The notes under the pieces were generated by a model. It was given only the letters and a program-made list of their open reading frames with translations, was not told where the DNA came from and did not search any database. From Halorientalis sp. (GTDB lineage: Archaea > Halobacteriota > Halobacteria > Halobacteriales > Haloarculaceae), in contig NZ_JAQCNH010000025.1 in assembly GCF_028275115.1 (NCBI RefSeq), positions 1 through 37,380 on the forward strand: a stretch of 37,380 bases of DNA, in the 5' to 3' direction. Positions 32,040 through 37,380 of this stretch are shown here, in pieces. The position numbers and the translations under genes are program-made. The stretch's first letter is position 1; each line of letters starts with the position of its first letter.

Positions 32040-33137
32040 TCAACCCGACCGGTCCCGATGAAGACGGTACCCGGCGAGCCGCGGACAGGCGAGTTGGTCT
32101 GCGACACCGCGTGTCACGAGTTCACGGAGCAGCGAGACGTCTGCACTCGCGTAGGTCTTCAGGCAGTTGGCGAGCTGGGCCGACTCCATCGTCTCGTCCT
32201 CGACGGTCAGATACCGCTCGACGAGCGTCGCGTAATCCCGGTCGGACATCCGGGGGTCCCGGGGGTCGGACACCCCCGAGAGGGAATCGACGTCTGTCTC
32301 CCAGTCCTCCCGCCAGTCCGCCGGGTCGACGCCGATATCGTAGTCGTCGAGCGAAACTGGACTGACCTCGATGTCCAGTTGTCCGGTGGCTTCGTCGAGC
32401 GTGCCAGCCCCTGCTCTGGCGGCGACACGCCATAGGTTCGCGTGGAAGCAGTCGTCCAGCACCTCCGCTGCTCCGGCGTCGACGACGTCGCCCTCGGCTG
32501 CGAGCGCGAGGCGTGCGTGGAGCATCTCCAGCGGGGATCGGTCGGTTCCGCGAACGACCAGTGTTGCTCCCGCTGCCTCGGAGATATCTTCGGCAACGTG
32601 TTCGAGCAGAAGATGTTCGTCCCGAGTGTCGGGTTCCTCGCGGTGGTACACCGTCGTGTCACCGGCTCCGTCACAGTAGTCGAGACAGACGGCCCCGATC
32701 TCGAACGTCTCCGGGTCCTCGGCACGCACACCCGCCCCCCGCCCCGTCGGCCGGGGCTGGACCGTCACAGCGAGTACGTCGTCGCTCGCGCCCAACTGAA
32801 TCAGCCACGGGTCGTCGAGTTCGGACAGCGGTGGGTGCGTCCCCCGCTCGGGCACGTCGAGAGGTTCAACGCCACCGTCGCCCGACGGCAACAGCAGTTC
32901 CGTTCCGAGCGACCGAGACCGGACGACGCCGTCGAACCGATACCACCCGCCTGTCTCCGAGGGCGTGGCGGTCGCGGAATCCCGAACCGTTACCCGTAGC
33001 TCCGTCCCCTCGACGTCGGTACAGTACAGCGTCGGTGCAGATTCCGGCGGGCCGTCGGCGATACGGTCGACACGGAGCGGTACCCCCGAGCCTTCGTCTG
33101 TGACGTCCCTCGCCGGCCTCGGACTGCGCTTGTTCAT
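32040..33137 (-). CDS. haloarchaeal protein, possible OB-fold plus decayed DnaQ-like exonuclease
   Basis: The 365-residue acidic protein probably has two parts. Residues about 12-100 form a beta-rich segment (VPLRVDRIADGPPE, TLYCTDVEGTELRVTV, GGWYRFDGVVRS) resembling an OB fold. Residues about 120-355 are laid out like an archaeal PolB/DnaQ 3'-5' exonuclease: ETFEIGAVCLDY, LLLEHVAEDISEAAGATLVVRG, and a YASAD motif resembling the Exo III YxxxD. The DxE of Exo I is not intact (PETFEIG), so catalysis is doubtful. The start is fixed by the TATA box 27 bases upstream (33160-33168); the open frame to 33200 is rejected. The domain reading is inference from pattern only. Confidence 0.65.
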   Translation of the reverse strand: MNKRSPRPARDVTDEGSGVPLRVDRIADGPPESAPTLYCTDVEGTELRVTVRDSATATPSETGGWYRFDGVVRSRSLGTELLLPSGDGGVEPLDVPERGTHPPLSELDDPWLIQLGASDDVLAVTVQPRPTGRGAGVRAEDPETFEIGAVCLDYCDGAGDTTVYHREEPDTRDEHLLLEHVAEDISEAAGATLVVRGTDRSPLEMLHARLALAAEGDVVDAGAAEVLDDCFHANLWRVAARAGAGTLDEATGQLDIEVSPVSLDDYDIGVDPADWREDWETDVDSLSGVSDPRDPRMSDRDYATLVERYLTVEDETMESAQLANCLKTYASADVSLLRELVTRGVADQLACPRLAGYRLHRDRSG

Positions 33138-33159
33138 CCGAGTGTGTACGACCTGCACG

Positions 33160-33168
33160 TACAAAAAC
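33160..33168 (-). promoter_or_regulatory. TATA box of the 365-residue gene
   Basis: On the minus strand GTTTTTGTA is centred 27 bases before the ATG at 33137. Confidence 0.6.
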
Positions 33169-33263
33169 GGCAAGCTACGGACAGTCTCACCTGCCGACAC
33201 CCCCCGCGGTCCGTGGCGCTCCGGGCTGGTTCGGGGGCGATTACTCGGCGACCCACGACACGC

Positions 33264-33371
33264 TCACGTCTCTCGTGACTTTTTTAGGGCCGGGTAGAGT
33301 TCAAGTACGGCGATCAGACTGAGTACCACGCCCGCGGCGATCATCGCGGTGTCGGGATCAATCTCGTCCAT
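33264..33371 (-). CDS. 35-residue single-helix membrane protein
   Basis: MDEIDPDTAMIAAGVVLSLI continues into AVLELYPALKKSRET: an acidic N-terminus, one transmembrane helix (about residues 8-27) and a basic C-terminus, so N-out/C-in by the positive-inside rule. It is preceded by the perfect palindrome at 33386-33397 in its promoter region. Too small for family assignment, but the clean membrane-protein pattern supports a real gene. Confidence 0.55.
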   Translation of the reverse strand: MDEIDPDTAMIAAGVVLSLIAVLELYPALKKSRET

Positions 33372-33385
33372 ACGGTCAAATCGTA

Positions 33386-33397
33386 TCGTAGCTACGA
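33386..33397. promoter_or_regulatory. 12-base perfect palindrome in the promoter of the 35-residue gene
   Basis: TCGTAGCTACGA is self-complementary and lies 15-26 bases before the start at 33371, overlapping the expected TATA/initiation region. An operator is likely; the regulator is unknown. Confidence 0.4.
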
Positions 33398-33532
33398 AAC
33401 AGTTTGGCATCCCGGGAGCCCTCGCGGGACCAACCCTCCGACTGCGGACGACTGGCCGATCAAGGCCCCGGTGAACCGGTACACGAACTGCTATGTACAC
33501 GGCGTTCGATGTTCAAGTGAGCTAGTACTGCT

Positions 33533-33646
33533 ATGAGCGCCCGATACGATATCGACGACGACAGTTCGTTCGCACTCCTCATGATCGCCCTGTCGGTGCT
33601 CATCTTCCTCGTGGTCCGTTACAGTGAGCGGTCGCGCTCGGAGTAG
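33533..33646 (+). CDS. 37-residue single-helix membrane protein
   Basis: MSARYDIDDDSSFALLMIAL continues into SVLIFLVVRYSERSRSE: an acidic N-terminus, one strongly hydrophobic helix (about residues 12-28) and an Arg-rich tail. It resembles the neighbouring 35-residue protein in plan and is divergent from it, 161 bases apart. No family or promoter box is certain. Confidence 0.5.
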   Translation: MSARYDIDDDSSFALLMIALSVLIFLVVRYSERSRSE

Positions 33647-33828
33647 GCCGATCCGAGCCACGACTCCGAGAGATACGTGGAAGCGAAAACGGCCCATACA
33701 GCACTGACTGCGTCTCCAAAGAGTCCCACGGTCGGGGCAGCGATGCTCGCAGCGGGCGACGCCGACCGGGCCGGAATCCGGTCCGTCGCGATGAGAAGTG
33801 ATTTTACTGTACAGAATGAATGGCCTGT

Positions 33829-34065
33829 ATGTCCAATCCGAACGACGTGACAGCAACAGGAGCTATGAAACAGGACGCCGGCGGTCTCACCCCCGCTGTG
33901 GTGGCATCGGTCGGTTCAGTCGCACTCGCGCTTTACTTTTATTACGTACGCGGCGACAAACAGCGTGGCCAGTTCGTCGGCTTCTGGCCCGTCACAATCC
34001 TCGCTCTCGCGTCGTACTTCAAGCTGGAGGAGATAAAACAGATGATGTCGGAGAGCGGAGAGTAA
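33829..34065 (+). CDS. 78-residue small membrane protein
   Basis: From ATG at 33829 the protein (MSNPNDVTATGAMKQDAGGL...) has two hydrophobic segments, TPAVVASVGSVALALYFYYV (about residues 21-40) and FVGFWPVTILALASYFKL (about 49-66), and an acidic tail. ATTTTAC at about 33802-33808 is centred ~24 bases before this ATG; the in-frame ATG at 33820 would be too close to it and one at 33865 is also possible. Function unknown. It is third in a run of tiny membrane-protein genes. Confidence 0.6.
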   Translation: MSNPNDVTATGAMKQDAGGLTPAVVASVGSVALALYFYYVRGDKQRGQFVGFWPVTILALASYFKLEEIKQMMSESGE

Positions 34066-34616
34066 TCGGCCCCCTCTGCCGGCAGTTCGATTCGGCACCA
34101 CTAACCGAACGGCCACACGAGAAGGCGCAGCAAGGGTCCGCCGACGGCCTCGCCGAATCCGCGACGAGACGACGGCCCCTCCAGCCCCGGTCCTCGAACG
34201 GGTGCGTCACTCCACCGGACGCGTGACCGTGCCGAGCGTTCTGAATACGAAATCGGCTCGCTCCCGAGCGCCTGCCTTGACGAGATGTCCGACGGTCTCA
34301 CGCCCGTCCCGTCCAGGGCGTCGACGCTAGACTACCCGTCGGCTCTGTCGCCGGGGTCGACCCGTAGACGCTCGACAGTCCTCGAATAATCGGTTCGCTC
34401 TCGCTTGAACCGGCGAGAGACACACGGTCCGGGCGGGTGCCGACCCTGACCGCACGGCGATACCGAACACGACCGCTCGGACACGGCAGACGTGCAGACA
34501 GTCCTCTCGGAGTGATGTTTCGACGGCGGCTACTAGCAACACAGCCTCTGCACTCACGACTCACAATCTACCCACCGCGAATACCTTCAGCGCGTCTATA
34601 GGGCCCTCTCGTCCCG
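34066..34616. other. 551-base stretch without a supported gene
   Basis: Several short open frames exist on both strands (for example 34327-34557, minus) but none has a promoter, a recognised family or a convincing protein-like composition. I see no repeats or RNA structure. It may be degraded coding sequence. Confidence 0.4.
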
Positions 34617-35006
34617 TCATTGTTCGTCCGACATCCGAATACCGCGCTCAACAACCGCCTCGGTCATCAAACGGCTCGTCTCACGCTGGAGTGCTCGCAT
34701 ACGCGACGGCGCTTCGCCTCTGTCGAGCAGCCCGCGGCCGTAACAGAGCGCGACTCCCCGCTATTCAGCGACCGCAATCGCGGCACGTTCTCCGGCGTCC
34801 AGTTCTTCAGTTCCGACTCGGCCTTCACCGGCCTCGACGAGTTCGTGCGAGAGGTCGGCCAACTCGTCTGGAACACCACCGGCCTCGGCTTCCGCATAAA
34901 CCGTCTCTGGTGCGAGGAGTGTGTCGAACGTCGCGACCAGTTCGAGCGACTCGATTTTGGCGGGGTGACTGAGCGGTCCTGCGTCCGAGACAGCCGCAAG
35001 CGTCAC
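34617..35006 (-). pseudogene. broken PIN-domain toxin gene (VapC-like)
   Basis: From a GTG at 35006, which overlaps the antitoxin stop (GTGA), the frame reads TLAAVSDAGPLSHPAKIES, with the first PIN Asp, then APETVYAEAEAGGVP and ELDAGERAAIAVAE. A TAG follows at 34761-34763. In the same frame the C-terminal part continues: ALCYGRGLLDRGEAPSRMRALQRETS... to TGA at 34617-34619. Compared with haloarchaeal PIN toxins, about 25-30 residues between AVAE and YGRGLL are missing, including the late Asp cluster of the active site. An internal deletion plus a stop therefore destroyed the toxin. The homology pattern is from recall; the in-frame stop and continuation are seen directly. Confidence 0.7.
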
Positions 35007-35254
35007 GCGTTCAGACCCCAGTCGGCGTCTTTCTCGACGACCTCCCGCTCTCGTTCCGCTCGCTCGACGTTCGTCCGGCCGACGCGTTCGATTGCCTCCT
35101 CGCGGTCGAGTTCGCCATCGAGATACCGCGCGAGAACGAGGTCTTCCCACAGGTCTTCGAGACCGCGTTCGAGTGCCCGCTCGAATACTTCGGACTCCGG
35201 AAGGCCGCGGGCTTCGGCGATTTCTCGAACCCGGTCGGAAATTTCGGCGGCCAT
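35003..35254 (-). CDS. antitoxin of a broken toxin-antitoxin pair (UPF0175/VapB-like)
   Basis: The 83-residue acidic helical protein MAAEISDRVREIAEARGLPE, then SEVFERALERGLEDLWEDLV, has the pattern of haloarchaeal antitoxins paired with PIN toxins. A short DNA-binding helical N-terminus is followed by a toxin-wrapping acidic tail (DREEAIERVGRTNVERAEREREVVEKDADWGLNA region). The start is fixed by the TATA box at 35280-35285, 28 bases upstream. Its stop overlaps the GTG of the toxin gene. The reading frame is intact although the toxin is not. Confidence 0.75.
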   Translation of the reverse strand: MAAEISDRVREIAEARGLPESEVFERALERGLEDLWEDLVLARYLDGELDREEAIERVGRTNVERAEREREVVEKDADWGLNA

Positions 35255-35279
35255 ACCGTGTGATCGCTCAGCAATATTG

Positions 35280-35285
35280 ATAAAA
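35280..35285 (-). promoter_or_regulatory. TATA box of the antitoxin gene
   Basis: On the minus strand TTTTAT is centred 28 bases before the ATG at 35254. Confidence 0.5.
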
Positions 35286-35859
35286 CCGTGTCTGCCCGCC
35301 TGATGAGAATCTGACCGGGGTCTATGTTCTGCGGCCACGACCAGATACCATTAGAGACGCCGTCCACCGTCAAAAATAGGGACCTCGGCACTCGAACCCG
35401 GACGGTGTACACGTACCAGCCGATTTCAGCCGCCGATTATCTCGCAGTGGTGAATACTTCTATCGGCCTTGTTCCGGGATTCGAGATGTTTGTCGGTAGC
35501 TTGCACAACATCTCCGATATCCCGACCTGCTTGCTGAACATAGATGTAGCTCTTACCGAGGATAGCGAAACAGTTCTATTTGCGTTCTGGTAGGACGTGC
35601 CGTACAACAGACGCAGCGCGTATCTCGCATCGAACGATTCTGAGAATAGATGATGGCGAGTCGCTCAGCACAGAACGCGTCCGGTCACAAGGCATGCGAA
35701 TGATTGTACCAAGACCTGTAATACGGTTACCTCACTACAAGCGAATTCGGAAGCTCTGACCGGCGGCCAACTGCAACTGCCAGACGCTGAGATGGTCTCG
35801 TGGCTGTCGGCTCAACTTTTGCCCAGAGCAACTATGCCTGCTGAGTGGGTATCAATCAT
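35286..35859. other. 574-base stretch without a supported gene
   Basis: It is visibly richer in A+T than the rest of the window. One open frame of 89 codons (35324-35593, plus, ending ALTEDSETVLFAFW) has no promoter or recognised family and is left uncalled. No repeats or intact RNA genes are visible; the last ~40 bases should hold the promoter of the LOV sensor gene. Confidence 0.4.
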
Positions 35860-37380
35860 ATGAGTAGTATTAATATGCTGAATTCCATCCTCGGGGAGTC
35901 AGGCACGATTCAATGGGGCATCACGGTCGTTTTCACACTGACTGCCATCGGATGTTTTGCCGCTGCTGCCTACGGAACACAGCTACAGGGCCGTGATACC
36001 CGATTTGGACTCAAAGCGGTGCTAATGACAAACGGATTGTGGCTCCTGTTCCAGGCTCTCGGCCTGCTCACCGCCGACGGGACTCTCAGCTCCGCGCTGT
36101 ATATTGGCGGTCTTATATGGGGACTTACCGGTGTCGGCGCGTGGGTGTACTTCATTTCCGCATACACAGGTCGGTCGTACCACCGCGACCGCCGGTACCG
36201 TCTGCTCGCCGTTGGCACGTACGTCAGCCTCATAACGATCAAACTCACCAACCCGTTGTACGGCCTGTATGTTAAAACAGACCTCCAGCCGGACCCGTAT
36301 CCACACCTCGTGGTCGAACCACAGGTTTTCTACTGGGTATCGTTCACGCTCACGTACACACTCGTCGCTATCAGCTTCTACTGGTTGATCGATACGTTCC
36401 GCAAGTCCCAGTATCCGACTGCCGGCTTAGGCGCACTCGCAGTTCTTTCGCTGGTTCCGGTTGTACCACGGGTGGCTGTTGAGGCACTTCCGGCCGAACA
36501 GTTGCCCCCTATTCTGCTTGGCCTGAGTTTCGAGCCAGTCGGTGTTGCCGGATTCACGCTTGGAATGTTGGTTTTCGTCGAGGATACATTCCGTCGAATC
36601 GAACAATCCGGCCGGTCAGCGTTCTTCGAGAAGGCTGATGATGCGACGTTTGTATACGACACTAACGGAACGCTTGTCGAGTCAAACAGGGAGGCCGACA
36701 ATCTCCAGTCGGCCCTCGGTATCGAGTGTCCGACGATTGATGCGTTCGAACAGGCGTTCACACCTGTCGGCACAGACGACGAATCAGGCGTCACATCCGT
36801 CACAACTGATGGGGCAACCCGATACTTCGACATCACGGCCAATCCGATGACGATTGGTACCGAAAGCGTCGGGACGGTTGTATGGATAGAGGAGGTGACC
36901 GCGCGCAGAACGCGGAAACGTGACCTGGAACTGAAAGAACGAGCGATGGACGAAGCGAAGGTTGGAATCACCCTCAGCGATCCGGATGCCGAGGACAACC
37001 CACTGATATACGTGAATGATGGATTCGTCGAACAGACCGGCTACAGCCGGGAAGAAGTACTCGGGCGGAACTGTCGGTTCCTCCAGAGAGAGGACAGGGA
37101 CCAGCCGGCACTTGATGACCTGCGAGATGCAATTACTGCTGAAGAGCCGATAACCGTCGATTTGCGGAACTACCGAAAAGATGGCGAGCAGTTCTGGAAC
37201 CGTCTCTCGGTGACACCGGTCTACGACGAGGACGGCGAACTAGCCAACCACATCGGTATCCAGCAGGACGTCACGGAAGAACGGACCAGGGCTCAGCAAC
37301 TGCGAACGCTGCACAGTACCACTCGTGAACTACTCAGGACTGGTGATACTGAGGAGGCTGTGACTGTCGCTCTCGAGACG
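35860..37380 (+). CDS. membrane-anchored LOV-domain sensor, 5' part (7TM-PAS-LOV-GAF...)
   Basis: The open frame runs from ATG at 35860 off the window end (507 codons visible). Residues about 15-235 contain seven hydrophobic helices of the sensor-kinase 7TM type. A PAS domain follows (about 245-345, starting SAFFEKADDATFVYDTNGTL), then a LOV domain (about 360-470) with the photoactive signature GRNCRFLQ; the flavin-adduct cysteine is residue 405. The visible C-terminus (LRTLHSTTRELLRTGDTEEA) begins a GAF domain as in Bat-type regulators. The output (HTH_10 or histidine kinase) lies outside. Known LOV chemistry predicts blue-light sensing through FMN. The family order is inferred from motifs. 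Confidence 0.85.
   Translation, partial: MSSINMLNSILGESGTIQWGITVVFTLTAIGCFAAAAYGTQLQGRDTRFGLKAVLMTNGLWLLFQALGLLTADGTLSSALYIGGLIWGLTGVGAWVYFISAYTGRSYHRDRRYRLLAVGTYVSLITIKLTNPLYGLYVKTDLQPDPYPHLVVEPQVFYWVSFTLTYTLVAISFYWLIDTFRKSQYPTAGLGALAVLSLVPVVPRVAVEALPAEQLPPILLGLSFEPVGVAGFTLGMLVFVEDTFRRIEQSGRSAFFEKADDATFVYDTNGTLVESNREADNLQSALGIECPTIDAFEQAFTPVGTDDESGVTSVTTDGATRYFDITANPMTIGTESVGTVVWIEEVTARRTRKRDLELKERAMDEAKVGITLSDPDAEDNPLIYVNDGFVEQTGYSREEVLGRNCRFLQREDRDQPALDDLRDAITAEEPITVDLRNYRKDGEQFWNRLSVTPVYDEDGELANHIGIQQDVTEERTRAQQLRTLHSTTRELLRTGDTEEAVTVALET

Noticed and set aside
35370..35410. GGTTCGAG-like stretch on the minus strand (GGGTTCGAGTGCCGAGGTCCC, read from about 35403 to 35383) followed by a T-rich tract, resembling a tRNA 3' end or attachment site.
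   Set aside because: The base after the T-loop is G instead of the invariant C that closes the T-stem, and no matching acceptor or D-arm lies at tRNA distance upstream.
35324..35593. 89-codon plus-strand open frame as a gene.
   Set aside because: No promoter, family, ribosome signal or protein-like pattern; it starts in the antitoxin promoter region.
1..37380. CRISPR array, rRNA or intact tRNA genes.
   Set aside because: No regularly spaced repeats of 25-40 bases and no rRNA-like or complete cloverleaf sequence were seen on reading; the only direct repeat noted is the two-copy unit at 11820-11917.

Overview
The window reads as a chromosomal segment of a halophilic archaeon of class Halobacteria. 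The visible reasons are high G+C with C/G-rich third codon positions, very acidic proteins, leaderless-type promoters with a TATA box about 25-30 bases before the start codon, Tat lipoproteins with twin arginines and a lipobox, a HalX response regulator, an archaeal eIF1A, and a complete bacterioruberin cluster. Gene order crtD-lyeJ-cruF is the one described for Haloarcula japonica, so a Haloarculaceae relative is my best guess. This is inference, not a database match.

Left part (1-11.8 kb): a broken FMN-binding (PPOX-like) gene at the edge, a small zinc-ribbon protein, a ZIP metal transporter, and an SDR oxidoreductase divergent from the C50 carotenoid operon (crtD, lyeJ, cruF, a small membrane protein), which converges on crtB. 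Two tandem, probably paralogous helical small proteins follow, then an uncharacterised helical protein, a zinc-type alcohol dehydrogenase, a membrane protein, a second SDR and a hypothetical protein.

Middle part (11.8-22.5 kb): a membrane protein with an intramembrane CxxC, translationally coupled to a DsbA-like lipoprotein, with a 41-base duplication of its 3' end. Then a four-PAS histidine kinase, an FAH-family hydrolase, UspA, an MTH865-like protein, MsrB, a frameshifted histidine-kinase remnant, a Tat lipoprotein and a cold-shock protein. A 734-base gap (20274-21007) holds apparent remnants of IS200/IS605 TnpB elements with strong hairpins. It is followed by a coupled amidohydrolase and DUF59-type metal-sulfur assembly factor.

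Right part (22.6-37.4 kb): a signalling operon (7TM plus six-PAS histidine kinase, CBS-pair protein, REC-HalX regulator) preceded by a palindrome; eIF1A; a methyltransferase; a sulfatase-fold protein without the active-site cysteine; an NmrA-like SDR; a cysteine-less DCC-like protein; a large haloarchaeal protein that may be an OB-fold plus decayed DnaQ-like exonuclease; a set of tiny membrane proteins; an antitoxin whose PIN toxin partner is broken; and, running off the end, a membrane-anchored LOV photosensor (PAS-LOV-GAF). The last ~2 kb looks less G+C-rich than the rest.

How the genes work together: the carotenoid genes supply lycopene (crtB) and convert it to bacterioruberin (lyeJ, crtD, cruF). 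The stress and redox genes (uspA, msrB, DsbA-like, cspA) and the three sensor proteins point to an environment-response neighbourhood. I found no CRISPR array, rRNA or complete tRNA, and no intact transposase.
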